This document shows positions 21,093 to 33,700 of a DNA stretch of 64,000 nucleotides, in pieces. The DNA is from Myrmaecium sp. VS I D KN 1 (taxonomy: Eukaryota; Ascomycota; Dothideomycetes; Valsariales; Valsariaceae). Numbering within the stretch: position 1 is the first letter of the stretch; every line of letters starts with the position of its first letter. The stretch spans positions 138,830 through 202,829 of the forward strand of contig JADQAV010000022.1 in NCBI GenBank assembly GCA_019775845.1, in the 5' to 3' direction. Both the position numbers and the translations under genes were made by a program. Below the pieces are notes generated by a model that was given only the letters and a program-made list of their open reading frames with translations, was not told where the DNA came from and did not search any database.

Positions 21093-23554
21093 ATGTCCAA
21101 CAACACCCACGCGCCCTATTTCCTCGCCCAGCGCAGCGCCGCAGGAACCCCGACCAACCACCACGGCCTGGTGGGCTACGAGTCGAACGTGCATCTCCCA
21201 TACAGCAGCACCGCCGACGAGGACAACTTCAAATACGCGCTTCCGACAACGACACCAGACCTGTACGGCGACCCATCACCGCATCCCCTGGCGGATCCGC
21301 AGCTGGAGGGAAATATCCACCAGCTCCTCGAAGCCGCGAACGCCGCGGACAACAGCGGATCACCGCATGAACAGATCGCCGCACGCCCGCCGAGCAGCGC
21401 CGCACTAGGACCGCTCGACATCGCCAGCATCCCTCAGCCGACGCAGGACAATCGTCACAAGCGTAAACGTACGACCATCAGTTCCCCAGGAGGAGGGTCC
21501 GAAACCCCACCCTCCCAACCCTCCACCACCCGCCGCCGCCTCTCGCCCACTCCGCACACCAACCCACCCACGCATCACCGCTTCGCCCCCTCCAGCAGCC
21601 GTCCAGGCATCCACTCCGCCGCCGCCCTCTTCCGGCGCCCCGCATCGGGGGGCTACACAGCACCAGCACCAGCACCATCCTCCTCACCCGGGACCACCAA
21701 ACCCCCCTCCACCACTACGCCCCCAGCCAAACCCAAAAAACCCACCCGCCCCCCAATCGCCAGCATGTTCCTCAGCCTGCAACTCGCACCAGAGCGCTTC
21801 CTTGCCCTGCAAGCCGCGGCCAAAACCTACATGCTCTCGCCCGCGCACCCGGAGCGACGGGCGTGCGTCGGCAGTCGGGGCCGGAGTAGTGGCAGCGGAG
21901 GGGACGCCGACATGGTCCGCTTGAAGCTCTGGGGCTGCGTGCGCGCGTTCCTCGAGGAGGAGGGGAGGGGGGAGGCGTTTTTTGGTGCGTCGGAGGAGGC
22001 GCGCAGGGGACGCATGACGGAGGAGGAGAGGGGGGGGTTGGGGGAGGTTTTGTTGCTGGGATCGGGCCCGTTGGAGGATGGAGGACGGCAGCAGCAACAG
22101 CCCCAGTGGATGTGGCCCCGCGATGCGAATGTGTTGATTGGGTTGTGCATGCCCCTGTTGAGGAGGATGGTGACGAATGAGCGGCAGAGGTTGTATGCGA
22201 TTGAGACTCGCAGGGGGAAGGGGGGGAGGGGGAGTGCGAGTCCTCCCGGTGTGGTGGCTGGGATGGGTGGGGAGGGGAAGGCGCAGAGGGAACAGGCGTT
22301 CCCGGAGCAGCAGCAGTTTGAACAGGTGAGTCGCTACGTACTTACCTTACCCATCACTCACTCGCGACAAGTGGGGCTAACTTCAAGTTTTCTACTTAGC
22401 ATCTCGATCCGGACCTGGCTTCTGCATCTTACACGCATTCGCACTCACACTCCCCAACTCCAAACCTGAACCCAAACCCAAACTCATCCACACCAGCCGA
22501 ACCATCCGATACCCCCATCATCACATCCACAACCATGCTCCCCCACCCTCCTTCTCCTCCACGCAGCAGCAGCACCAACAGCAGTCCGTTAAGCGTGCAC
22601 ATCTACTTCCTCCCCTCATCCTCCTCCTCCTGCTCCTCCTCCTCCTCCCAGCAGGCGCAGCTCCAGCACAACAACGACGCCACCACCACCACCACCACCA
22701 CCAGCAGCACCACCAGCGCGAGTACATGCTACCGCCTAACCCTCACCCCACACCCCCCGCTCACCTCCGTTCCTTACGCGTCGCTCGTCCGGTTTGTGGG
22801 GGAGCATCTGCCGCACGCTAGGCAGCACCGCAGCAACAGCAATCTGGTGACGGCGATGGGGAGGGAGGGCCTGGAGGGGATGAATACGGTGGAGGGGAGG
22901 GAGGGGATGGAGGGGGTGGAGAGGGTGGAGGGGACGGAGGGGATGGAGGGGATGGGTGCGAATGTAGACGCCCTCCGTGCACGGGCGGCGGCGGCGATGG
23001 AGGCGGCTGAGCTGCAGTCGCGGCAGGGGCAGCGGGCGCAGGAGCAGGAGGAGGAGGAGGAGGAGGAGCGGCAGGTGCAGGGGGAGGGGCAGGGGCAGAT
23101 GCAGGATGAGCGGGAGGAGCAGGAGGAGCATGCTGCAAAGGCGCAGGATGAGCGCGCTCCAGAGGCGGGGGACGTTACGGCGCATTCTATGGCTGCGTCC
23201 TCCGTTGACGAGGATAAAGATAAAGACCAGGGCGAGGACAGAAACCGGGAGAAGGACGGGGAAGACCACGGTGAGGGCGAGAATAAGGATGGGAGTAAGG
23301 ACGGGGAGAAGGACAAGGGCGAGGTTGAGGGCGAGGATACGACGAAAGACACGACGACCGACACCGCACCTCCCCCACCTTCCGCGGACCAGGACCAATC
23401 GAGCCCGCCACTCCACATCGTCATCCGCGCCCTCACCCCCACCCACGGCCTCCTCCCCATCCGCGACGCGCGCACCTGGGACGCCGTCACGGCGGAGCTG
23501 GAAGGACAGGTTTGGAATGAGGAGAGGGTTGTGAAGGTTGTTGTTGATTTTTAG
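21093..23554 (+). CDS. Uncharacterised low-complexity fungal protein, probably nuclear
   Basis: I do not recognise a named family. Two exons, 21093-22325 and 22400-23554, join in phase across a 74-bp intron (GTGAGT...CTTAG) to give 795 residues. Ordered-looking segments are few: an N-terminal NIHQLLEAANAADN helix, a basic stretch NRHKRKRTT that could be a nuclear signal, SMFLSLQLAPERFLALQAAA, MVRLKLWGCVRAFLEEE, and WMWPRDANVLIGLCMPLLRR with MVTNERQRLYAIETRR. The rest is Pro/Ser/Thr-rich. The second exon includes a run of EGMEG-type repeats (about 22860-22965), a Gln/Glu-rich stretch and a long Asp/Glu/Lys region, then a short hydrophobic end at LHIVIRALTP. The mixture suggests a nuclear regulatory or scaffolding protein, but no function is assigned. 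The WPRD-NERQR block is the best handle for a homology search. Confidence 0.75.
22860..22965 (+). repeat. Purine-rich coding minisatellite (EGMEG-type repeats)
   Basis: Imperfect G/A-rich units of roughly 9-15 bp (GGAGGGGATGGAG-like) repeat in frame in exon 2 and encode Glu-Gly-Met/Val/Thr repeats. The strand is almost all purine. Length variation between strains would be expected. Confidence 0.7.
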
Positions 23555-23780
23555 GGGCTAGGCTGGATGGGTGGGTGGACAGAAAGATAGAACGCCAACA
23601 TGCCAAAACCGAGCCCAAGACGTCGTGGTGAGCGAACGTGGTATCCATACCATCCCCGACTATAGTACATAGCTTAGCTAGAGTTGAATAGAAAAGGAGA
23701 AGAGAAGAAGCAAAAAAGCAGCACCTAACCCCCCTACCTCCCCCTTTTAAACAACACCCATTTCCCCCTCCACCCTTCCT

Positions 23781-26264
23781 TCAAAGCCCAAAACTCTCCA
23801 AACTCCCCCTACTCCTCCTATCCCTCCCACTCGCCGTCGACAGCGAAAGCGGACTCCTCATCCCACCCTGCCGCACCTCCGGCAACGCAAACCCCAACGA
23901 CGGCGTTGGCGTTCTCCGTCCTCCTCTCCCCCTCACACTGCCCCCACTCCCACCAGCAGCCTCAGTCGGAAACCCCAACGGCGTCGGTGTCCTGCGTCTC
24001 CCCTCCACCATCTCCCGCCCCTCCCGCACCGCATCCAGTAAATCCCTCGCCCCCGCACTACCCCTCCTCCTTCCCTCCACTGCTCCCCCAACAACCGGCG
24101 GCGCCCGCCGCATCCCCACCCTTCCCTCCCCCCCAGCAGCAGCAACCTCATCATCAACAAGCAGCACAACCCAAACCCCGACCTCACCCCTCCAACCACG
24201 AAGCGGCGTGCAATGCACCCAGCGCGGTCGTCCGGGATCCACATCCGCATCCTCATCCTGGGGGACCACAGTGCGCCAGCGGATGCGGGCCGTGACGCCG
24301 CGGCCGGCGGCCAAAGCGGCGGCGAGCTCGGCGCGCACGCGGGCCGAGCCGCCGATGCGGGGGAGGAAGGGGGATTGGAGGATCCCTGGGACGCGCAGGG
24401 TGGGGGAGGTGAAGAGGATGCGGAGGGAGGGGGAGGGGCGGAGGAGGAGGTAGTGGGGGTGGATTGTGGGGGGTTTGGGGGGGGAGGGGGAGGGGGGGTC
24501 TTGGAGGAGGATGCGGGGGAGGGAGGGGTGCGGGGAGAGGAGGGGGGAGGAGGAGGAGTTGTTGAGGGGGGGCTCCCGGTGCATACGACCCCCGTGCCGC
24601 TGGACGGTGTGCAGTTCGGCGGTGTTGAACATTTCGGAGAGGGCTTGGAATTCATCGCGGTCCGGGTCGTCGTCGGTGGTGGTGGTGGTGATGGTGGTGG
24701 TGACGCCCTGCTGGGCCGCCTCCTTGGCGAGCACGCGCCGGAAGGCCTCGAGGTCGGAGCCGTCGCGGACGAGGCCGGAGATGTCGACCTGGGCGCCGAG
24801 CTGGTAGCGCAGGGTGCCGCGGCTGTCGAATAAGGGCGCCACCATGAGGAGGTTCATGAAGGGCGAGCCGTCCCGGCGGTAGTTGAGGATGACCTCGTGG
24901 ATCTCGCGGCCGGCGCGGACGGCGTCGCGGAGGCGCTGGATGGCGTGCGCGTCCGTGCGCGGCCCTTGGAGGAAGCGGCAGTTGCGCCCGATGGCGTAGG
25001 ATACGCCGTATTGCGTTGTGCGGTGGAATTCTGGAGGGGGTTAGCTTAGCGGGAGGAAACGACGTGAAGGGCCAGCGCGAACCTTCGGATGCGAACACGA
25101 TCGGGTTATCCGGCCGCGAGGGATCGGTCAGGCAAAAGACCTCCGCCAACCCCTCCGATGCCTCGCGCAGGTGCGGAGCCAGCGTGCCCGTGATCCGACG
25201 TTGAATGCTCAGGCTGACCACGGAGACAAACGTGTGCGTGATGTACGCCGGCAGATCCTCCTTCACCAGCACCTCGAACGCCTGCCGGGCTTTATCTTCC
25301 AAGACCGAGTTCACCGTCGGCCGGGCCGGGTGCTCCGTGAACTCGTACCCGGGGATCGGCTCCAGCGCCTCGGCCACCGCGTTGGCGTAGTTGATGGCGC
25401 GGAGCGCCTTGAGCGCGTCGAGGTAGTAGATCAGGATGGGCACCGAGTTCGGTCGGTAGGCGCTGAGGAAGGAGGTGAAGCGGAGTAGCAGCGCGGGATC
25501 GGCGAAGATGCCCTCGAGGTGCTCCTTCGAGAATAACTGCTCTGCTCGCTTCTCGAGCGAGAACTCCGGCGTTGCCCGTTCGTCGTTGGAAGCGACGAGG
25601 TCGAACAAGGTCGGATCATCTTCCAGCACCGGCTCCAAGTGCTCCGCGTCGCCTGGCAGCGTCTTGTTCTGCAGCGGCGGCAACGGCTGGATGGAGGAGA
25701 TGGATGTCGCGTACGACATGACGGACTCGGCCGAGCTCCGCAGCTCATTCCTCGATTCGGGCGTCGTTTCGATCGAGATGGAGGAGCTGGGGTCGCGGCT
25801 CCTGCTGCGCGCACCGAGCCGTACTTTCGACCGTGAACTGCGCAGGGAGTCAGGTAAAGTGCGCACAAATCTTTCGCAAGAGCTCACCTGGTCCTTAATG
25901 GGATGTGGATGCCACGGGGCGTGAAATCCGGGGGCGCATCGGCTTCCGAGTCTGAAGAATGATAGTCGGTGTATTGGTCTGCAGGTCGCTCGATGGAAGG
26001 GGTGCCGATTTGTCTCGATCGCTGCCGGTCTTGGAAGTCTTCGATGTGCGTGCTCGAGATGAAGCTGGCATAATCAGCTCGAGAGCTGAGCGCGGAGGCA
26101 GAGCGGGAGTCGCCGCTGGGCATGTTCTTCCGGAGCGGGGATGAGACCGAGCGTAGACGTTGGGGGGAGGGATCGGGCAGATGAGGTCGCTGTTGCTCCT
26201 GCGGAGGGGAAAAGATGCTGTGAGCGGAGAGCTTTTGACGGAGACGGCGGAGCTTCTCGGACAT
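23781..26264 (-). CDS. RGS-LOV blue-light photoreceptor
   Basis: This protein joins a regulator-of-G-protein-signalling domain to a flavin-binding LOV domain. Characterised fungal RGS-LOV proteins (such as Botrytis BcLOV4) bind anionic membrane lipids on blue light. Three exons, 26264-25888, 25837-25083 and 25030-23781, fit in phase across introns of 50 and 52 bp and encode 793 residues. The RGS domain is at about 218-335 (EKRAEQLFSKEHLEGIFADP, then LLRFTSFLSAYRPNSVPILI). The LOV domain is at about 357-470: LTDPSRPDNPIVFASE, then GRNCRFLQGP with the photoactive Cys395, the NYRRDGSPFMNLL strand, and RYQLGAQVDISG. All key flavin-site residues seen are normal, so it should be photoactive. The C-terminal 300 residues are Pro/Ser/Arg-rich and poorly conserved. 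The ATG at 26264 is chosen; an upstream in-frame ATG at 26345 would add a hydrophobic leader unlikely in a cytosolic protein. Confidence 0.93.
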
Positions 26265-28496
26265 GATGTAGAAAATAGAGAGAGAAGGAGTAAACAGAAC
26301 GGAAACGAAGAACAGAAACAAGTGTGAAAGCTTGAGGAAATGCATCGGGAAAAGAACGGAGCGTGTCTTAACTTGCTTGCAAGAGCGCGCACGACCTCAA
26401 ACGAAAGCCCGGATGTCACGATGTCACGGAGGGAGAGAGGTAGAGAAGGGCGATGGAGACGGGAGAAAGGAAAAAGAGGAAAATAGGGCCGAGCAAGGTG
26501 GACCAGACCAGACCAGCTCAGCTCGACTCCCGCCCTGAGAAGACGACAGGTAAGCGGGGGAGTCAGGCCCGCAAGAGGGCAAGACAGTTTGCTCGGACAA
26601 AGGCGAAGCCAGGAGGTGATGAAAGAAGGAAAGAAAGGAGGATACGGTCGGTCTCAGACGGTCAGGCTACCCCCCAGTGACAGTACCTAGGTAGGTAGTC
26701 GGTCGTTGTCCGAAGCAAACCAGCCAGACACGTGCGTGCATCGACCTCCGACGACGACGCGGACCCTGGGGACGTTGGACGTTCTGGTTGGGGACTCGAA
26801 CGGCGAGATCCGCTGGACCCCATTCGATCTCCACTCGTGTCGATGACCTCACCTGAATCTGAGGAGTGTGGTAGGTAGGGAGAATGTAAATAGAGGGGAA
26901 AGGGAAGAGGGGTGGAGGTGTACCGAGAAACAGCACAGCACAACGCGATCGAAGACGCGACCAGCCGCTACCCGACACGCCGGAGGATCACGTCGCGGCG
27001 TGACCGGGCGAGGCGAGCGGAAAATGGTCGGTAGAGACTAGTGGCGGTGATGATGATGGTGGTGGATCGTCCGTCCCCGTCTTTTGGTGGGCCGAAAGGG
27101 GAAAAGGCTCAGGTACCACCGCCGCTGGTGGAGCCGCTTCGTGGGGGAAGGGGGGAACAACTTCGCTGGGAGGGAAGACGCGGGGGAAGAGAGAATACTC
27201 CGTGCAAGGTACGAAAGAAGGCGTGCAGGGAGAGAGGTAGAGAGAATAGGAAGAGAATAATGTATGTAGACCGATTCGGGAAAGAACGGAAGGAGAAATA
27301 AAGCGGAAAAAAATATATAAAAGGAATACCTCGAGAACAGGTCAATCTTTCTTGACGCTCTCACCTTTAGATGCTCACTTAGAATTGGGGAGGAGGATCC
27401 GGGTTCGCGGTCGTACAGACAAGACGTCGCACGGCCAGCCTGATCCAGATCGAAGGAAACCGGAAGAAGGAAGACAGGAAGGGGGGCGAAAGGTGCTCTC
27501 GTGCGTCGTCGGCAATGGGAGGACAAAATATAGGTAGCGAGCGAATGATCGTACAACCGTATCAAAGTAGTAAAGATAGCAGAAGAAGAAGCGATGGACG
27601 TTCCCAATCCAACCACCATCTACGCTCAAAAGGGGGTTCGGGAATCGTAGTTCGTGGTTCGGGGAAAGGGGAAGGAAAGCTAGGAAGAATCGATGGGAAT
27701 CGCAGCGATTCAGGCAATTAGTGTTATGGAATACTTAGGTACAGGTTCGTACCGATTGACGGTCAAGGTACGGTTCATCAAGCAAGATAGATGGGTACGG
27801 CGACGCACAGGCTACCTACAGCCCACACGTGTTTCAGAATGGAAAAAAGGGGGAAGTGAGTGATTCAGGAACGCATGCGCGCATGGCATGGCATGCATGC
27901 GTGCACGTTGCATGAACGCATGGACGCATGAACGCAACGCAACGCACTGATCTGGCCGGGTTAAATAGATCCGTCAAGATCCATCAATCATCAGCAAGAG
28001 TGCGGAACCGGGGATGGGGGAGGTGCTCGGAGAGTCTTCGGCTTGGTATGATGGAAATGGAATACTACATAGTATTTACTGTATAGAAGCATCGTCGTAC
28101 CACTCGCAAATACGGAAAGAAAAAACCTTGGAATCAACCCAACCGCTATCCAGCGCTACCAATCGGTACGCTTTCATCCGCGACATAGCGATCAAGGTTT
28201 CAAGTTCTTCCCGCTCGTAAACGATCGATCGCCTTATTATCAGAGCCGACCCCGCGGGTTCGCGTGGGATCTAGGTGAAGAGCGGATACCCACTCGGCCT
28301 GGCGGAGACCACGCGGGTTATGGAGAAATGGCTGATCTGATTGTCGGTGCTGGGGAGCAGACTACAGACGCACGGTACTTGGTGATTGATTGCTCAGGGA
28401 AGTTGGTTTGCGAGCTCTAAAACAAGGCCTCTATAATCTCCCGATCTTCTTTCGCCGAAAAACCCACACCACTCCAACAAACCCTCCAGACCCCCC
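26265..28496. other. Long region upstream of the RGS-LOV gene
   Basis: This stretch of 2.2 kb holds the RGS-LOV promoter and 5' UTR, and its far end is the 3' flank of the cystinosin gene. Much of 26350-27720 is purine-rich on the plus strand, so it is pyrimidine-rich in the RGS-LOV sense, as in many fungal promoters. A cluster of GCATG repeats lies at 27869-27946. No gene is supported. Confidence 0.55.
27869..27946. repeat. GCATG/AACGC repeat cluster
   Basis: Eight copies of GCATG lie within about 60 bases, several overlapping to form the palindrome GCATGC, and they run into three AACGC units. The cluster is 1.6 kb upstream of the RGS-LOV start and 0.55 kb beyond the cystinosin stop. It could be a protein-binding array or a simple-repeat product. 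Confidence 0.7.
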
Positions 28497-29540
28497 TCAA
28501 GCACCCAACAACCTCTCCCTCTCCCCCTCCTCCTCCTCCCCATTCCTACCCTTCTCCCCCGCCCCACGATACAAAACAAAATGCTGCACAATAAACACCA
28601 CATCAAACAACACCGTCACATTGCCGAGCCAAAACTTCGCCGGGTTGCCCGTGACGCCGCTCCAGTCGCCCTCGAGGGCGGAGTCGATGACGAGCTGGGC
28701 GAGGCTGAGCACGCCGCCGGCGACGTCGAACAGGATCTGCGCGATCGACCACCCGTGCGTGGACCGCCGCTTGAAGTTCACCCAGGCTTGCGGGATGTAT
28801 TTTGTGATGGTGACGGCGAGCTTGACGTAGCCGAGGGCGTACATCTGCGCCACGAGCGTTGGTTAGTCTTGTGCGGTTGGGTGGGATAGAAAAGGTGTTT
28901 GGTTTAGGGAGGGAGGAGGGAGTGGGAGCGACACGGGGTAATAGTGAAAAGGAAAGGCGGGAAAGGGAAAGAGACATACCACATCTATCCACGCCCACGT
29001 GCTCGGGTCGTATCCCTTCCCCTCGCTCGTCAGACAGAGTCCGACCGTGCCTAGTATAAAGGCGACGCCGAGCCAGAAGATCGCCTTGATAGGCAACGAA
29101 GCCTTCTGCTCTTTGGCAACCTACCCGGATGACAATCAGCAAACAAGTAACAAAAAAGTGAAAAAGAAGACTCCGACACTCACACTAAACCCCCACACCC
29201 GCCTCCAAAACATACTATACACCACCACACACAGCACCGCGCCATGCAGCGCAAATACAAAATCGTTCAGCCTAACCGTCGGCTCAGGCGCGGCCGGATG
29301 CCGCCAGGCGTACTGCCGGCGCACCGTCGGGTTGAAGAGGAAGAGGCCGGTGCTGAGGGCGTAGCAGGCGAAGCCCAGGATGTTCAGCGTGGGGAAGTCG
29401 ATGGCCAGGCCGCGGGTGCTGCGCGTGCGCAGGCAGAGCAGCGGCTGTGGGTAGAAGGAGGCGGACCAGGCGAGGAAGTAGGACCATCCGAGGAGCCGGG
29501 AGATGGCGCGGGCGAAGAGGATGAGTTCGGGGGAGGCCAT
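28497..29540 (-). CDS. ERS1: Cystinosin-like lysosomal/vacuolar PQ-loop transporter
   Basis: Cystinosin exports cystine from lysosomes with protons; the yeast homologue is Ers1. Three exons, 29540-29184, 29120-28980 and 28844-28497, join in phase 0 across introns of 63 and 135 bp and encode 281 residues. The first PQ-loop is in [20 protein letters not shown] with the following [16 protein letters not shown]. The second, rebuilt from exons 2 and 3, is [20 protein letters not shown] followed by [17 protein letters not shown], which closely matches the cystinosin signature. Seven membrane helices can be drawn, as in the family. The start at 29540 is chosen because it begins directly before the first helix; an earlier in-frame ATG at 29705 adds an unlikely leader. 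The C-terminal tail is short and Glu/Arg-rich. Confidence 0.93.
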
Positions 29541-30716
29541 GGTTGTGGTGTTGATGGGGATGAGAGGGGTTTGGTGGTTGGAGGAAGTGTGCTGCTGGGA
29601 TGATGATACGGAGGGGTGTGAATGGATTGGTATGTCCACGGAGATACGAAGAAGAGCGAATCTGACGGGAGGCAGACAAGAGCAGATCCTGTACTGGAGA
29701 CTCAAAGAAAAGAGATGAGGTCGAACAAGGCGGGCCTGAGATTCTCAGACAGCGTCGGGCTGGGAAGACGAAAGCGCCGACGGCACTCGCAGAGAAGCAC
29801 AATAATGTACTACGCAAACTTCACAGCGAAGGGACGAACTTCGACAAGACAAAGAAGACCGTAAAAGTGAGAAAACTGTTCGAGTGCTCAGACAGAGAGC
29901 ACACGACCACGTCACGGAGTGTCTAGGAAGAGGGTTGGGATGGTGATAGCTGAGGTCGGCCACAGGTCACGGACGCATACTGGCTACTAGCGGGAGATAA
30001 GAGAGTGTGCGGAGTTAAAACGTCGGAGGGCCCTGGCGTTGCGTGCGAGCTACGACCTGCTGTTTATAAATACAGAGGTATAGAGCGCTGTAGTGATGCG
30101 GGGGTCGCAGGAGTTAAACGGGGGACGGTCTAGAGGATTTTGGTAGTGATTACCTCAGAAGCGGTGGTTACTTGAGGCACGGAGTAGTGAAATCTAGGTA
30201 TCTCTCGTCAGAGCAATTTGAAGTCAAAAAATTGCGTGCACGCTCTATGCCGGGCTGAAGAAGAAGAAGAAGCAAGGGTCTCTGTGCTTTCCCATCTGCG
30301 CACATTTAGGGATGTGTCAGTGATCTGGGGCAGGGCCCTCTTATCCTGCCACCAATACGGCGCACCAGTACTGGTACCGGGTGGACTGCGGAAATGGAAC
30401 AGGCCAAGCCGTCCACCCAATCCGGCTAGTCTCCACCGGCCCAACCTCACATCGCTCCATCACAGGGAAACGCGCCAGATCTCCCCAGAGCTTCACAGGA
30501 CGAAGAGCACGGTCTGGCTGCGGCGGTCATCAATCTGCGTCCTATCCTCCCCACCGATGCCTAGTTGCGATCGCAACGCACCCCCGCGCCTGCGCCTGCG
30601 GTAGCTTCAGAGGCGAACCGTCATCCTCGACCCGACAGACATCCCCCACGCCGAGTGATCACTTCGCGACGTGCTCTGCTGCGTCTTCCCGACTTGCTAC
30701 CGGCTTTCTAGCAAGG
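29541..30716. other. Divergent promoter region of cystinosin and NTO1 genes
   Basis: This stretch of 1.2 kb lies between two divergent genes. An open frame runs upstream of and in frame with the NTO1 start from 30381. It has no domain and is most likely chance, though an upstream start cannot be excluded. No RNA gene or repeat is seen. Confidence 0.5.
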
Positions 30717-33700
30717 ATGGCGCCGATCCCGGGCACGCCCAAGAGACGCGCGCGGCATGTCGGACGCCCCCGAGCCAACTCGATCGTTGCCCCCGACACC
30801 GAACCCCTTCCGAAGCGGCGCAGATACATCCCAGGTGGCCCCGGGGGCGGAGGCCGATATGTCGATACAGAAACTGGCTTGGAAACACCGGTTGGAGGTA
30901 CCGGACCGGGAGGATATGCTTACACTGGGCCCCGAGGACCAGTTGGCCGGAGGAACGCTGAGAGAGGCGTCGTTCCAGATACCCCAGTACCAGCGGCGGT
31001 ATCGCCGACAGCGACATATACCAGGCCACGTCGGGAGCGTCCGCCACCTCAAGGGCCGCGCGCCAGCTCAGCTTCCGCCGCCGCTGCTGTAGTGGCTCAG
31101 AGTGATGGGTATAAACCGCGAGAAGAACGTGGCTGGGAGGAATTTCATCAGGACTTGGATATCGAGGCCGAGTTTCCTGTGTTCAGCGCCGAGGAGGTCG
31201 ATGGTGTGAGCCCACCGCAAACAAAACCCGCCACGCCCATGACAAACGGATTTGCACAGTCTTTAAGCACGGGAAACGGAGCCTCCTCGATCATGGATGA
31301 TGCATTACTTGCTCAGCCGGACACGCCAAATCCGCAACCGTCCTCTTTTGGCGGCAGCCTCCAAGATGGCGACACGGTGACCGTCAGGGGGACTCCAGCT
31401 CAAATGGTTACACCGCTTAAGCGTCGCGTTGGACGGCCCCCGCGGAGGCTGGACTCGATGCTTACCGGACTAGGATCCCCACCTGCTCCGAAGATAATAC
31501 CTGTCCCTACACACAACCCGAAGGAACGGTTGAACCTGCAAAAGCCAGTGTATCGCCAAGTAGACACCTTTTCTGCGTACGAGCAGGACGAATCCGTCCA
31601 GGTAAACTACGTCGACCGAGCAATGGCGAATCTTGGGTACCAAGAGAGCGATCTCTTCTTGCGGCCCGAAAAGTCATTGATCCGCCTACCCGAGGGTACC
31701 TTTGACGAGGACCTTGACATGTTCAATGCAGCAAAGACTGATGAGCATGGGAACGGCACTGCGTCCATCGGACGCGTTGAATATGATATGGACGAGCAAG
31801 ACGACCGGTGGCTGGAAGCCCTGAATGCACAGCGGAAGGAGGAACAAGTCGAGCCGATCAAACCAGCAATTTTCGAAATTACAATGACGCAGATCGAGAA
31901 AGAATGGCACAGCTTAGAGAAACGTGAGGAATATAAGACCCCGGCAATGGATCCCCTTGCGAACGCGCTGACGGTTCTTTCTAGGCATACCAAAGCCAAA
32001 CCCGAAACCTCCTCAAACTCACCGACCAAGGTCCAGCTCGGCTGCGGCTGTCAACGGAGAACCTGTTGGCGCTGGCGAGGAGCAAGACACGAAATGTGCA
32101 ATTTGTGACGATGGCGATTGCGAGAACACCAACGCTATCGTCTTCTGCGACGGATGTGACTTGGCTGTGCATCAGGAATGCTATGGTGTCCCTTTCATCC
32201 CCGAAGGTCAATGGCTGTGCCGAAAGTGTCAATTGATCGGCCGTGGAACACCCGTAAGTGCCCCGCGATCCTTGCTATCCTTTGTCCCGTACTGATCTTC
32301 TTGGTTATAGTCATGCATATTCTGTCCCAATGTCGACGGTGCGTTCAAACAAACTAGTACATCGAAATGGTCGCATCTACTGTGTGCGATATGGATCCCC
32401 GAGGTCTCTCTGGGCAATACCATTTTCATGGAACCCGTCATGGACGTGGAGAAAGTGCCAAAGCAGAGATGGAAACTGGTGAGTGAATCGACCATGCATG
32501 CCGTCTATAGCATACTAACTGGGATAGTCATGCTATATCTGCAACCAGAAGATGGGTGCATGCATTCAATGCAGTAACAAGAATTGCTACGCGGCGTTTC
32601 ATGTCACTTGCGCCCGCCGAGCTAGACTCTTCCTCAGGATGAAGTCTAGCAATGGTACTCCTGCCACGACAGATCCCAGCATTTTGAAGGCGTTCTGTGA
32701 CAAACACGTGCCCAACGATTGGAGAAGAGAAAACAACGTCGAGCGGGCCACGGCTGAGGCCAAAGCGTTCTACCGCCACACCATGCGTGGTCGGCGATGG
32801 GGTGATAGTCAACAATCGGCATTGTCACTGAGCCAGCAACAGCAAGGTGAAGGCGAGGCTTTCGAAGACAACTCTGCTGACGCGGCAGCCAATAGACGGA
32901 AAGCGTTGCAGGCCCAGAAGAACATGTGGAGGCTGCCCTCGGGTGCCCCCATCGTACCTCAAGCTGTATTCCACAATGTCGAAAACTCGCTCATTCGCTT
33001 CTCCATCCGCAAGCGGAAGGAATATGTTGCTGAGGCGTGCAAGTACTGGACGCTCAAGCGGGAAGCGCGCCGCGGTGCTTCTCTCTTGAAGCGGCTCCAA
33101 CTTCAGATGGAGACGTTTACCTCCATGGAACTCACGCGTCGCAATTTTGCCGGCATGGGTGCGGCCGGACGACCTCGCCTCCAAAGACGCATCGAGTTCG
33201 CTGAGCGACTCGAGGATGAAATGGAGCAGGTCAGGATACTGTGCCAGCACATCAAAGAGCGGGAAGTTCTGAAGTGTCAGGACGCTGAGAACCTCAAGAA
33301 GCTCGTGGATACGATATATTTCCCCACCATCACTATCCTATGGCCTATCTACGAGAAAGCAGTCAAGTATGTATCACCCGTTTCCTTTCAAATGCTCTAC
33401 TTCATGGCTAACTGTCGCGAACCCACAGTCTGGATAATAAGGGTGTATTCACTGAAGGATTCAGGTCGATCTTTTTAAAGCTGGAAGACCGGTACTATAC
33501 TGCTGTCTCGCAGTTTTCCGCTGACATTACAGCGGCGCTCGGCTCTGTGGTTGGAACGGCCTCCGCCACTGATATTCGAGAGATCCAAGAGCAGTTAAGC
33601 AATGGCGATATCGCAAACAACCAACTCAGCTCGGATCAAAAAGACAAGAAGAAGTTGGCCAAACGGATCATTCGCGCCGTCCAACCGATGTTGGATGATG

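Noticed and set aside
22736-23490. Long minus frames opposite the uncharacterised gene
   Set aside because: They are mirror images of the Glu/Asp-rich plus-strand coding repeats (Leu/Pro/Ser homopolymer-like) and have no independent support.
26264-26345. Upstream start for RGS-LOV giving a hydrophobic leader
   Set aside because: A signal-peptide-like leader would direct a cytosolic G-protein regulator into the secretory path. The ATG at 26264 is a better fit.
30381-30716. N-terminal extension of Nto1 from an upstream ATG
   Set aside because: The added 112 residues are Arg/Ser/Pro-rich with no resemblance to the family. The ATG at 30717 starts a typical N terminus.
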